From contig NZ_JACSPX010000001.1 of NCBI RefSeq assembly GCF_014836945.1, forward strand, positions 1,577,313 to 1,641,312: 64,000 nucleotides of DNA. Reading direction: 5' to 3'. Under the pieces are notes generated by a model. The model was not told the origin of the DNA. It was given only the letters and a program-made list of their open reading frames with translations, and ran no database searches. Origin of the DNA: Microbacterium commune. Lineage in GTDB: Bacteria; Actinomycetota; Actinomycetes; Actinomycetales; Microbacteriaceae. Within the stretch, counting starts at the first letter, position 1. Every line of letters begins with the position of its first letter. Below are positions 9,120 through 18,134 of the stretch, in pieces. The translations under genes were made by a program, and so were the position numbers.

Positions 9120-10298
9120 ATGAGCAGCGAAGCCGTGATCGTCGATGTCGTCCGCACCCCCGTGGGCCGCGGGAAGCCGGGCGGGATGCTGTCGGGTGTG
9201 CATCCCGTCGACCTGGCCGCCGGTGTGATGCAGGCGCTCATCGAGCGCAACGGGCTCGAATCCGGTCAGGTCGACGACGTGCTGCTGGGCTGCGTCAGCC
9301 AGGTGGGCGATCAGGCCATGAACATCGCCCGTCAGGCGGTGCTGGCCGCAGGGTTCGACGAGTCCGTGCCCGCGACCACCATCGATCGCCAGTGCGGCTC
9401 GAGCCAGCAGGCCGTGCACTTCGCCGCCGCCGGGATCGCTGCGGGCGAGAGCGACATCGTCATCGTCGGCGGAGTGGAGTCGATGAGTCGCGTGCCGCTG
9501 GGTGCCTCGGCCGCGGGCGGAACACCGATGTCGCCGCGGCTGCGCTCGCGCTACCCCGACGGGCTCGTCAACCAGGGCGTCAGCGCCGAGCTGATCGCCC
9601 AGCGATGGGGTCTCGACCGCGAGACGCTCGACGCCTACGCCGCCGAGTCGCACGCCCGCGCTGCCCGGGCGTGGCGCGACGGCTTCTTCGACCGCACGGT
9701 ACTGCCCGTCCCGGAGGCGCCGGATGCCCGGCTCGATGAGACCGTGCGCGAGGGCACCACGGTCGAGAGGCTCGCAGGGCTGCCGGCATCCTTCCGGACG
9801 GATGCTCTCGCCGAGCGCTTCCCGGAGCTGGACTGGCGCATCACTCCCGGCAACTCCTCTCCGCTCACCGACGGCGCCTCGGCGGCACTGATGATGAGCG
9901 CCGACCGCGCCGAGCAGCTCGGGCTCACGCCGCGCGCCCGCTTCCGCGCGTTCGATGTGATCGGGGACGACCCGATGCTCATGCTCACCGGGCCCATCCC
10001 GGCCACGCGTCGCGTGCTCGAGCGCGCCGGGCTGACGATCGACGACCTCGACGCATACGAGGTCAATGAAGCCTTCGCCTCGGTGCCGCTCGCGTGGGCT
10101 TGCGAACTCCATGCCGACCCCGTCAAGCTCAACCCGCGCGGTGGTGCCATCGCGCTCGGGCACGCGCTCGGATCCTCGGGCACCCGCCTGCTCGGCACGC
10201 TGCTCGATCATCTCGAGGCCACCGGGGGGCGCCTCGGGCTGCAGACCATGTGCGAGGGCGGAGGCATGGCGAACGCTCTCATCCTCGAGCGCCTCTGA
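9120..10298 (+). CDS. Thiolase (acetyl-CoA C-acyltransferase)
   Basis: This 392-residue enzyme makes or cleaves acetoacyl-CoA thioesters, as in fatty acid breakdown. The three catalytic positions are present: nucleophile Cys92 (DRQCGSSQQA), His348 (GGAIALGHALG) and Cys378 (MCEGGGMAN), with NEAF at 316-319. The start is the ATG at 9120; the open frame continues upstream only as an out-of-frame shadow of the ROK gene. Length is normal. It stands alone, so whether it is degradative (FadA-like) or biosynthetic is not decided; the YEVNEAFASVPLAW region resembles FadA-type degradative thiolases. Confidence 0.93.
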   Translation: MSSEAVIVDVVRTPVGRGKPGGMLSGVHPVDLAAGVMQALIERNGLESGQVDDVLLGCVSQVGDQAMNIARQAVLAAGFDESVPATTIDRQCGSSQQAVHFAAAGIAAGESDIVIVGGVESMSRVPLGASAAGGTPMSPRLRSRYPDGLVNQGVSAELIAQRWGLDRETLDAYAAESHARAARAWRDGFFDRTVLPVPEAPDARLDETVREGTTVERLAGLPASFRTDALAERFPELDWRITPGNSSPLTDGASAALMMSADRAEQLGLTPRARFRAFDVIGDDPMLMLTGPIPATRRVLERAGLTIDDLDAYEVNEAFASVPLAWACELHADPVKLNPRGGAIALGHALGSSGTRLLGTLLDHLEATGGRLGLQTMCEGGGMANALILERL

Positions 10299-10459
10299 TC
10301 GGGGACGGCCCCCGACCTTCCCCCCTCTTCCGTCCCACCTCTTGAGAAGGCGGGTGGGCATGTCCACAATCGGGTTCAGTCGCCGCTGGGGTGGCGCCGG
10401 GAGTGGTTCGTCGCCCTCGGCACGAAGATCCGCTCGCGGATCGGGAATCGGAGGCAGAT

Positions 10460-11536
10460 ATGCGTACTTCTCGCGCGCTCGCCGCGGTCGGGGCCGCGGC
10501 AGCGCTCATCCTCGTGGTGCCGACGGCGGCGTCGGCGGCCGATCGGACGCCGGTGCTGGAGGAATGGTCCTCACAGCTCGCCGCTCCGTTCAGCCTGGCG
10601 GTGGAGGGGCACCGGGTGCTCGTCGCCGACGGCGGCACCGGAACGGTCGGGCAGCTGCAGCCCGATGGCCGCATCGCGCCGATAGTCGAAGGCGTCCCCG
10701 GGCTGGCAGGTCTCGCGGTGCGCGGAGCGTGGCTCGCATACGGATCCTCCGTCGAGGACGGTGCGTCGGAACCGCCGGTGATCACCGAGAGCGGATTGAA
10801 CGTGCGCAGCCCCGGCGGTCAGACCACATACATCGATCTGCACGCCTACGAGATGGCGAACAATCCGGATTCCGGCAACAGCTACGGCGTGACCGACCCC
10901 GCGAGCTGCGCGGCGGGCACCGCCTACGACGGACTGCTGGATTCGCACGTCTACGGAGTGACCGCATGGCACAGCGGGTGGGTGGTGGCGGATGCCGCAG
11001 CCAACGCGGTGTACGAGGTGACCGCGAAGGGAGCCATCCGCACCGTCGCTGTGCTGCCGCCGGTGCCCGTGACACTGACCGCCGAGATGGCGGGGATGCT
11101 GGGCCTGGGCGATTGCGCGATCGGCGACGTGTACTACGCCGAGCCGGTGCCGACGGGCGTCGCAGTCGGCCCTGGTGGCGCGATCTACGTCACCACGCTT
11201 CCCGGGTTCCCCGGTGAGTCCGCGTCACTCGGAGCACTGTGGCGCATCGACAGCCGCACGGGTGCGATGACGCAGGTCGCCTCAGGCTTCTCCGGACCCA
11301 CCAGCCTGTCCATCGCCGCGAACCGCGTGTACATCGCGGAGCTGTTCGGCGGACGGATCTCGGTGGTCGATCGCGGCACGGTCACCGAATTCGCCGCACT
11401 TCCCGGCGCAGTCGGAGTCGCGGCATCCGGCAACGGCACGGTCTGGGCGTCCACGCTCGACTTCACCGGTGGGCCGGGGACGCTGGTGAGCATCGCCAAG
11501 GGCAAGGTGAAGGTGCAGGCCCACATCCGCCGTTGA
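10460..11536 (+). CDS. Secreted ScyD/ScyE-family protein (beta-propeller)
   Basis: This 358-residue exported protein starts at the ATG at 10460, preceded by a GGAGG ribosome binding site. It has a clear signal peptide (MRTSRALAAVGAAAALILVV, then Ala-rich to an ASAAD cleavage region near residue 29). The mature protein contains repeats of the kind seen in NHL or SMP-30 propellers (FSLAVEGHRVLVADGGTG, PTGVAVGPGGAIYVTTLPG, PTSLSIAANRVYIAELFGG). This matches the ScyD/ScyE family of actinobacterial secreted proteins; their function is unknown outside cyanobacterial scytonemin clusters. No partner genes adjoin it. A strong terminator follows. Confidence 0.82.
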   Translation: MRTSRALAAVGAAAALILVVPTAASAADRTPVLEEWSSQLAAPFSLAVEGHRVLVADGGTGTVGQLQPDGRIAPIVEGVPGLAGLAVRGAWLAYGSSVEDGASEPPVITESGLNVRSPGGQTTYIDLHAYEMANNPDSGNSYGVTDPASCAAGTAYDGLLDSHVYGVTAWHSGWVVADAAANAVYEVTAKGAIRTVAVLPPVPVTLTAEMAGMLGLGDCAIGDVYYAEPVPTGVAVGPGGAIYVTTLPGFPGESASLGALWRIDSRTGAMTQVASGFSGPTSLSIAANRVYIAELFGGRISVVDRGTVTEFAALPGAVGVAASGNGTVWASTLDFTGGPGTLVSIAKGKVKVQAHIRR

Positions 11537-11550
11537 CGATCGCATGAAGA

Positions 11551-11580
11551 GACCCCCGCCGACCCGATTCGGCGGGGGTC
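11551..11580. terminator. Strong hairpin terminator
   Basis: A perfect 12-bp G+C-rich stem (GACCCCCGCCGA with TCGGCGGGGGTC) closes a 6-base loop 14 bases after the stop of the ScyD/ScyE-like gene. No clear U-tract follows, as is common in actinobacteria. It could act on both strands, since a small minus-strand open frame ends at 11614. Confidence 0.85.
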
Positions 11581-11613
11581 TCGCGGTCTGCGACCGCGGT
11601 GGGAGCGCCACGC

Positions 11614-11778
11614 TCACCACGGCGCGGCGGTGGAGGCACCCGATCCGGTCAAGCTCTGCGCCGCGCACTGACAGTTGTACGCGCCGCAGGTGACGGCGGG
11701 GTGAACTGCGTGCCAATCCTTGGTGTGCCCGGCGTCCGCGATCTGGAAGCGCTTGCGGTCTCCGCCTAGAGCCGTCAC
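11614..11778 (-). CDS. Possible 54-residue ORF or gene remnant, unknown function
   Basis: This short minus-strand frame runs from a GTG (11778-11776) to TGA. By my reading its third codon positions are mostly G or C, close to real genes nearby, and it contains a cysteine cluster (TCGAYNCQCAAQ). The terminator at 11551-11580 lies just past its stop. There is no ribosome binding site or recognisable domain, and the LacI-type operator at 11744-11756 lies inside it. The rest of 11581-11897 holds only the promoter and operators of the amylopullulanase. It may be a decayed gene end rather than a live gene. Confidence 0.22.
   Translation of the reverse strand: MTALGGDRKRFQIADAGHTKDWHAVHPAVTCGAYNCQCAAQSLTGSGASTAAPW
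11744..11756. promoter_or_regulatory. LacI-type operator, distal copy
   Basis: TGGAAGCGCTTGC contains the palindromic core AAGCGCTT with a central CG, as in LacI-family maltose and cellobiose operators. The same 13 bases recur at 11810-11822, 66 bases downstream. Two identical sites at this distance could allow cooperative or looped repression of the amylopullulanase gene. Confidence 0.6.
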
Positions 11779-11809
11779 GATGATCGCGGTTTCTTGCGCT
11801 TCCGGGTGC

Positions 11810-11822
11810 TGGAAGCGCTTGC
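11810..11822. promoter_or_regulatory. LacI-type operator, promoter-overlapping copy
   Basis: This is the second exact copy of TGGAAGCGCTTGC. Its 3' end overlaps the predicted -35 element at 11819-11824, so a bound repressor would exclude RNA polymerase. No regulator gene is adjacent, so control must come from a repressor elsewhere, such as a MalR-like protein. Confidence 0.65.
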
Positions 11823-11848
11823 ATAAGGTCGGCCACTCCTGTTACCGT
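11819..11848 (+). promoter_or_regulatory. Predicted promoter of the amylopullulanase gene
   Basis: TTGCAT (11819-11824) and TACCGT (11843-11848) are separated by 18 bases, with a TG just before the -10. The leader to the GTG at 11898 is about 43 bases. The overlapping operator supports the assignment. Confidence 0.5.
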
Positions 11849-11897
11849 CGCGGCACAGCCACCGGCGCGTCGACGCGCCCTTCCTGACGGAGCATCT

Positions 11898-14800
11898 GTG
11901 TCGAAGAAGACCTCTCTACGCCGTACCGCCCTGCTCGCCACCGCCGCACTCGTGGCATCCGGCCTGTCCTCTTTCGGCGTGCTGGCCGCACCCGCTGCGG
12001 CCGCCGACCGCACGGTGGCGCTCGTCGGCGACCTGCAGTCGGAGCTCGGCTGCGCCAGCGACTGGGCGCCGGACTGCGCCGAGACCGAGCTCGCCCCGAC
12101 CGGAGCCGAGGGCATCTACTCGGCGGAGTTCGAGGTGCCGGCAGGCAGTTACGAGTACAAGGTCGCGCTCGACGACGGGTGGGACGAGGCGTACGGTCTG
12201 GACGGCGGCGGCGACAACATCCCGCTCACCGTTGCCGGGCCGGCGACCCTGCGGTTCACGTTCGACGACAGCATCAAGCGCGTCGGCGTCCAGGTCGAGG
12301 GGATGCAGCAGGGCTACACCGCTGCCGATGATGCGCTCATCGCCGAGCCCGTGCGCCAGGCGGGCTCCGACGAGCAGTTCTATTTCGTGATGACCGACCG
12401 CTTCGCCAACGGCGACTCGTCGAACGACACCGGCGGCATCGAGGGCGACCGGCTCGCCACGGGCTTCGACCCGACGAACAAGGGCTTCTTCCAGGGCGGC
12501 GACATCGCCGGCCTGCACGAGAAGCTCGATTACATCGAGGGGCTCGGCACGACAGCCATCTGGCTGACCCCCAGCTTCGCCAACAAGCCGGTGCAGGGCG
12601 CCGGTGCCGATGCGAGCGCCGGTTACCACGGCTACTGGGTGACCGACTTCACGCGCATCGACCCGCACCTGGGCACCAACGCCGAGCTCGAGGCGCTCAT
12701 CGCCGACGCCCATGAGCGCGGCATCAAGGTGTACTTCGACATCATCACCAATCACACCGCCGACGTCGTCGACTACAGCGAGAAGCAGTACTCGTACATC
12801 GACCAGGCGACCGAGCCGTACAAGACCGCCGACGGCACCGCCTTCGATCCCGCCGAGTACGCCGGCACCGACGACTTCCCGGCCCTCGACCCGGCGACGA
12901 GCTTCCCCTACACTCCGGTGATCGCCGACGCCGAGAAATCGGCCAGGACCCCCGACTGGCTCAACGACCCCACTCTGTACCACAACCGCGGAAACTCCAC
13001 TTGGTCAGGCGAATCCGTCACCTACGGCGACTTCGACGGTCTGGATGACCTGATGACCGAGCACCCGACCGTCGTCAACGGCTTCGTCAAGGTCTATCAG
13101 GACTGGATCGACCTCGGCATCGACGGCTTCCGCATCGACACCGTCAAGCACGTGAACTTCGAGTTCTGGCAGACCTGGACCGAGGATGTCCTCGACTACG
13201 CCCACGCACAGGGCAACGACGAGTTCTTCATGTTCGGCGAGGTGTACGACGCCGACCCGGTCAAGCTCGCACCCTATGTGCGCGACACCGACATGAACTC
13301 GGTGCTCGACTTCACCTTCCAGTCGTCGGCGGTCAGCTACGCCTCCGGCAACTCCGCCAAGGGCCTGCAGACCCTGTTCGCGGGCGACGACCGGTACACG
13401 ACGGCCCACTCCAGCGCGACGGCGCTGCCGACCTTCCTCGGCAACCACGACATGGGCCGGGTCGGATCGTTCCTGCGCAGCACCGACGCCCCGCTGCAGC
13501 GCACCGAGCTCGCGAACGAGCTGATGTTCCTCACCCGTGGCCAGCCCGTGGTGTACTACGGCGACGAGCAGGGCTTCGCCGGCACAGGCGGCGACAAGGA
13601 CGCCCGTCAGACGCTGTTCGCGACCCAGGTCGACGAGTACGAGAACCAGAACCTCATCACGGGCGAGAAGGCCGGATCCGTCGACCGCTACGACACCGAC
13701 GCTCCGCTCTATGAGCACATCGCCGCCCTCTCGGCGCTGCGCGATGAGCATCCGGCGCTGAGCGGCGGCGCGCAGATCGAGCGTCATGCGGCATCCGGCG
13801 CCGGCGTCTACGCGTTCTCGCGCGTCGACGCCGACGAGAAGGTCGAATACCTCGTCGCCGTGAACAACGCGACCTCCGCCCAGACGGTCGACCTCACCAC
13901 GCTCACCGGCGACGCCTCGTACAGCGTGCTGTACGGCGACGCGACGGCGCTGACGACCGATGCGGGTGCCGCGACGACGATCACTGTGCCCGCGCTCTCG
14001 GCAGTCGTCTGGAAGGCCGATGCCGCGGTAACCGCCCCCGCCGAAGCCGCGCCCGTGACGATCGCCGCTCCCGCTGCAGGTGCCGCTCTCAGCGGCCAGT
14101 CGCCCGTGCAGGCCGACATCGCCGACCAGTGGGCTCAGGCGAGCTTCGCCTGGCGCGTCGTCGGCTCCGACGAGTGGCACGCCCTCGGCACCGCCGAGGA
14201 CACCGAGCCCCGCGTGTTCCACGACATCCGCGGACTGAAGAAGGGGACGCTGGTCGAGTACCGGACGGTGACGACGGATGCCGCGGGCGCACACTCCGCA
14301 GCATCCACCTACGCCTCGGTCGGCAACCAGGTCTCGCTCGCCGTTGAAGAGCAGCCCGAGTCGCCGATCGAGATGGTGACGGTGCCCGGCAGCCTCAACT
14401 CCGAGATGGGGTGCGCAGGCGACTGGGACCCGGCCTGCGAGAAGGCGAAGCTGACTCTGCGCGCGGACGGCGTCTGGGCCGGCACCTTCGACCTGCCCGC
14501 CGGTGACTACGATTACAAGGCCGCGATCGACGGCAGCTGGGCGATCAACTACGGCGCGAACGGCGTACTCGATGGCCCGAACGTCACCGTCAGCCACAAG
14601 GGCGGACCCATCACGTTCTACTTCGACCCGCGCACCAACGTCGTGCAGTCCAGCTCCGAGGGGCCGATCGTGACCCTTCCCGGCTCTCTGCAGGACGAGC
14701 TCGGCTGCGCCGCCGACTGGACGCCTGACTGCCTCGCCACCCTCATGGCCGATGGCGACCGTGACGGCGTCTACGAGTTCTCGACCGACGCGCTGCCCAC

Positions 14801-17800
14801 CGGCGCCTACGAGCTGAAGGCCGCGCACGGTCTCAGCTGGGCCGAGAACTACGGCGTCGACGGCGCACGCGACGGCGCGAACTACTCGTTCAGCGCCACC
14901 GAGGGAAAGGTGACCTCCTTCCGCTACACGCTCGAGACGCACGTGCTCGAGATCTCCAGCGACGACGCGCCCCTGCCCGGCACCGGCGAGCTGCGCGCGC
15001 AATGGATCGATGAGGGCACCATCGCCTGGCCGGCCACACTCGGTGCGCCCGAGCGCGCGGCGTACGAGCTGCACGCATCCGCAGACGCCTCGGTGAAGGT
15101 GGCCGACGGCGAGGTGACCGGCGCCGACTCGATCGCGCTCGAGCGCGTCGACGGCGGGCTCACCGACGCGCAGAAGAAGCGCTTCCCCGCGCTCGCCGGC
15201 TACATCGCGCTGCGCGTTCCGGATGCCGATGCCGCGGCCCTGCTGAAGGGTCAGCTGGCCGTGGCGCAGCGTGACACCGCGGGCGCCCTCACGGCATTCA
15301 CCGGTGTGCAGATCGCCGGCGTGCTCGACGACCTCTACGCCGACGAGGTGCAGAAGCAGAAGCTCGGCATCATGTTCAACGGGGTGAACCCGACCTTCCG
15401 CCTGTGGGCGCCGACCGCGCAGAGCGCCAGCCTGCTGACCTGGGACGCCGGCTCCGACGCCGAGCCCACGCGTCACAAGGCGGCTTACGACAAGGGCTCC
15501 GGTGTCTGGACGGTCAAGGGCAAGAAGGCCCTGAAGAACGACGAGTACCTGTGGGAGGTCGTCGTGTACGCCCCCGCCACGGGCGCGATCGAGACCAACA
15601 GGGTCACCGACCCGTACTCGGTCGCTCTGACCGAGAACTCCGAGCGCTCGGTCGCCGTCGACCTCACCGACAAGGCGTTCGCGCCGAAGGCCTGGAGCCG
15701 GACGAAGGCACCGGTGATCGACAAGCCCGTCGATCGCTCGATCTACGAGCTGCACATCCGCGACTTCTCCATCGGTGACACGACCGTGCCCGAGGGCGAG
15801 CGCGGCACCTACCTGGCGTTCACCCGTGACGGCGCCGGCGCGAAGCAGCTGCGTCAGCTGGCGGATGCCGGAATCAACACCGTGCACCTGCTCCCGTCGT
15901 TCGACATCGCCACCATCGAGGAGAACCGCGGCGCCCAGGCCCTGCCCGCGTGCGACCTCGCCTCGTACGGCCCGGCCGACACCGCGCAGCAGGCGTGCAT
16001 CTCGGAGATCGCCGCGAAGGACGGCTTCAACTGGGGCTACGACCCGTACCACTACACGACCCCCGAGGGCTCGTACGCGGTGAACCCCGACGGCGGTGAG
16101 CGCGTCGCTGAGTTCCGCTCGATGGTCGGCGCGCTGCACGGCATGGGCCTGCAGGTCGTGCTCGACCAGGTGTTCAATCACACCGCGGCATCCGGCCAGG
16201 CCGACCGCTCGGTGCTCGATCGCGTGGTTCCCGGCTACTACCACCGCCTCAACGCCGCGGGTTCGGTCGAGACCTCGACCTGCTGCCAGAATGTGGCGAC
16301 CGAGAACGAGGTGGCGCAGAAGCTCATGGTCGACTCTGTCGTCACCTGGGCGCGGCACTACAAGGTCGACGGCTTCCGCTTCGACCTGATGGGCCACCAC
16401 TCCAAGGCCAACATGCTCGCGGTCCGTGCGGCTCTCGACGCCCTCACCCTCGAAGACGACGGCGTCGACGGCAAGGCCGTCTACCTGTACGGCGAGGGCT
16501 GGAACTTCGGAGAGGTCGCCGACAACGCGCTGTTCGAGCAGGCGACGCAGGGCCAGCTGGGCGGCACCGGCATCGGCACGTTCAACGACCGCCTGCGCGA
16601 CGCCGTGCACGGCGGCAGCCCCGTCGACGGATCGTCGACCTTCCGTCAGGGTTTCGGCACCGGTCTCGGCACCGATCCCAACGGCGATGCGATCAACGGC
16701 AGCGCCGAGCAGGCGGTCGCCGACCTCGGGCATGACACCGATCTGGTCAAGCTCGGCCTCGCCGGCAATCTGCGCGACTACACGTTCACCACCAGCGACG
16801 GCAAGGTCACCGCGGGTGAGGACATCGACTACCGCGGCGCCCGCGCCGGATACGCGGATCAGCCTGACGAGACGATCAACTACGTCGACGCGCACGACAA
16901 CGAGACGCTCTACGACCTGTCGGTCTTCAAGCTGCCCGTCGGCACCTCGATGGCTGACCGGGTGCGCATGAACACGCTGTCGCTCGCGACCGTGACGCTT
17001 TCGCAGTCGCCGTCGTTCTGGCACGCCGGCACCGAGCTGCTGCGCTCGAAGTCGCTCGACCGCAACAGCTACGACTCGGGTGACTGGTTCAACCGCGTCG
17101 ACTGGACCGGGCAGGAGTCGACGTTCGGCTCGGGGCTGCCGATGGCCGCCGACAACGAGGAGAAGTGGGGCCTCATGCGCCCGCTGCTCGAGAACGCCTC
17201 CCTCAAGCCGCAGGCCGCCGACATGGCGGCGGCCGAGGCCGCGGCGCTCGACCTGCTGCGCGTGCGCGGCGAGGTGGACCTGCTGCGCCTCGGCTCGGCG
17301 GAGCTCATCCAGCAGAAGGTCACCTTCCCCAACGGGGGAGCGGATGCTGCCCCCGGCGTCATCGTGATGCAGATCGACGACACCGCCGGCCCGGACGTCG
17401 ACACCGAGCTCGACGGCGCGCTGGTCGTGTTCAACGCCTCGCCGGAGCCCGTGTCGCAGACGGTCGACGGCCTCGCCGGCCGGTCGTTCGCCCTGACCCC
17501 CGCGCAGGCGAAGGGTGCGGACGCGGTCGTCAAGACCACGACGTGGGATGCCGAGAGCGGCACCGTCACCGTCCCCGCGCGTTCGGTCGCGGTGCTCGTC
17601 GACGCCCAGGACGGCGGCTCGGAGCCCGGTCAGCCGACGGAGCCCGAAGAGGCAGCGGAGGACGTCGCGCTCGAGCTCTCAGCGCACACCGTCGAGCAGG
17701 GCGGCGCCGTGAGCGCGACGGTGACCGGTCTCGCCCCCGGCGAGCAGATCGCCGCGGCCGTGCACAGCGAGCCCATGGTCGTTCGCGGCATCCCCGCGGC

Positions 17801-18056
17801 CGACGCAGACGGCACCGTGCGCTTCGACGTCGCGATCCCCGACGACTTCGCCGTCGGCGCGCACACGCTCGTGGTCACCTCCGACACACGGGCGCCCCTG
17901 CGCGCGACGCTGACCGTCGTCGGCCAGGGCGAGCTCGCCGTCACCGGCGCCTCCGCACCCTGGGGCCTGCTCATAGCCGCGCTGCTGCTGCTCGCCCTCG
18001 GCGCAGGGCTTGTGGTGTGGCGTCGGCGCCGGGGCGACGGTGCCCTCGCCGACTGA
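11898..18056 (+). CDS. Secreted bifunctional alpha-amylase/pullulanase with LAXTG sorting signal
   Basis: This 2052-residue multidomain starch-degrading enzyme starts at a GTG. In order: signal peptide to about Ala36; X25-type module (about 38-135); GH13 alpha-amylase domain (about 155-640) with Asp414 (GFRIDTVKH), Glu448 (FGEVYD) and Asp518 (GNHDMG); Ig-like linker; two more X25-type modules (from about 823 and 923); pullulanase-associated domain (about 1027); CBM48-like domain (about 1156); pullulanase-type GH13 domain with Asp1496 (GFRFDLMGHH), Glu1533 (YGEGWNF) and Asp1667 (DAHDNETLYD); an Ig-like domain; then LAVTG (2013-2017), a membrane segment and RRRR. The enzyme should cut alpha-1,4 and alpha-1,6 bonds while anchored to the wall. 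Both catalytic triads look intact. Confidence 0.93.
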   Translation: MSKKTSLRRTALLATAALVASGLSSFGVLAAPAAAADRTVALVGDLQSELGCASDWAPDCAETELAPTGAEGIYSAEFEVPAGSYEYKVALDDGWDEAYGLDGGGDNIPLTVAGPATLRFTFDDSIKRVGVQVEGMQQGYTAADDALIAEPVRQAGSDEQFYFVMTDRFANGDSSNDTGGIEGDRLATGFDPTNKGFFQGGDIAGLHEKLDYIEGLGTTAIWLTPSFANKPVQGAGADASAGYHGYWVTDFTRIDPHLGTNAELEALIADAHERGIKVYFDIITNHTADVVDYSEKQYSYIDQATEPYKTADGTAFDPAEYAGTDDFPALDPATSFPYTPVIADAEKSARTPDWLNDPTLYHNRGNSTWSGESVTYGDFDGLDDLMTEHPTVVNGFVKVYQDWIDLGIDGFRIDTVKHVNFEFWQTWTEDVLDYAHAQGNDEFFMFGEVYDADPVKLAPYVRDTDMNSVLDFTFQSSAVSYASGNSAKGLQTLFAGDDRYTTAHSSATALPTFLGNHDMGRVGSFLRSTDAPLQRTELANELMFLTRGQPVVYYGDEQGFAGTGGDKDARQTLFATQVDEYENQNLITGEKAGSVDRYDTDAPLYEHIAALSALRDEHPALSGGAQIERHAASGAGVYAFSRVDADEKVEYLVAVNNATSAQTVDLTTLTGDASYSVLYGDATALTTDAGAATTITVPALSAVVWKADAAVTAPAEAAPVTIAAPAAGAALSGQSPVQADIADQWAQASFAWRVVGSDEWHALGTAEDTEPRVFHDIRGLKKGTLVEYRTVTTDAAGAHSAASTYASVGNQVSLAVEEQPESPIEMVTVPGSLNSEMGCAGDWDPACEKAKLTLRADGVWAGTFDLPAGDYDYKAAIDGSWAINYGANGVLDGPNVTVSHKGGPITFYFDPRTNVVQSSSEGPIVTLPGSLQDELGCAADWTPDCLATLMADGDRDGVYEFSTDALPTGAYELKAAHGLSWAENYGVDGARDGANYSFSATEGKVTSFRYTLETHVLEISSDDAPLPGTGELRAQWIDEGTIAWPATLGAPERAAYELHASADASVKVADGEVTGADSIALERVDGGLTDAQKKRFPALAGYIALRVPDADAAALLKGQLAVAQRDTAGALTAFTGVQIAGVLDDLYADEVQKQKLGIMFNGVNPTFRLWAPTAQSASLLTWDAGSDAEPTRHKAAYDKGSGVWTVKGKKALKNDEYLWEVVVYAPATGAIETNRVTDPYSVALTENSERSVAVDLTDKAFAPKAWSRTKAPVIDKPVDRSIYELHIRDFSIGDTTVPEGERGTYLAFTRDGAGAKQLRQLADAGINTVHLLPSFDIATIEENRGAQALPACDLASYGPADTAQQACISEIAAKDGFNWGYDPYHYTTPEGSYAVNPDGGERVAEFRSMVGALHGMGLQVVLDQVFNHTAASGQADRSVLDRVVPGYYHRLNAAGSVETSTCCQNVATENEVAQKLMVDSVVTWARHYKVDGFRFDLMGHHSKANMLAVRAALDALTLEDDGVDGKAVYLYGEGWNFGEVADNALFEQATQGQLGGTGIGTFNDRLRDAVHGGSPVDGSSTFRQGFGTGLGTDPNGDAINGSAEQAVADLGHDTDLVKLGLAGNLRDYTFTTSDGKVTAGEDIDYRGARAGYADQPDETINYVDAHDNETLYDLSVFKLPVGTSMADRVRMNTLSLATVTLSQSPSFWHAGTELLRSKSLDRNSYDSGDWFNRVDWTGQESTFGSGLPMAADNEEKWGLMRPLLENASLKPQAADMAAAEAAALDLLRVRGEVDLLRLGSAELIQQKVTFPNGGADAAPGVIVMQIDDTAGPDVDTELDGALVVFNASPEPVSQTVDGLAGRSFALTPAQAKGADAVVKTTTWDAESGTVTVPARSVAVLVDAQDGGSEPGQPTEPEEAAEDVALELSAHTVEQGGAVSATVTGLAPGEQIAAAVHSEPMVVRGIPAADADGTVRFDVAIPDDFAVGAHTLVVTSDTRAPLRATLTVVGQGELAVTGASAPWGLLIAALLLLALGAGLVVWRRRRGDGALAD

Positions 18057-18077
18057 GCCCACCGCCCCGCACGCGAA

Positions 18078-18107
18078 AGCGCCGGTCACCCGAGGGTGAC
18101 CGGCGCT
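18078..18107. terminator. Bidirectional terminator between convergent genes
   Basis: A 13-bp perfect stem (AGCGCCGGTCACC / GGTGACCGGCGCT) with a CGAG loop starts 21 bases after the amylopullulanase stop and 28 bases before the end of the convergent metalloprotease gene. The position suits termination from both sides. Confidence 0.88.
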
Positions 18108-18134
18108 CTCGGTGCGGCGATCAGCTCGTGATCG

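Noticed and set aside
11537..11897. tRNA or small RNA gene in the largest intergenic gap
   Set aside because: No cloverleaf with a TTCGA-type T-loop and matching acceptor stem could be found; the gap is explained by a terminator, promoter, two operators and one doubtful short frame.
13005..17024. 1339-codon open frame antisense to the amylopullulanase gene
   Set aside because: It is the usual shadow frame of a very G+C-rich gene: no domain, no ribosome binding site, Val/Arg/Asp-rich composition. The plus-strand protein is clearly real.
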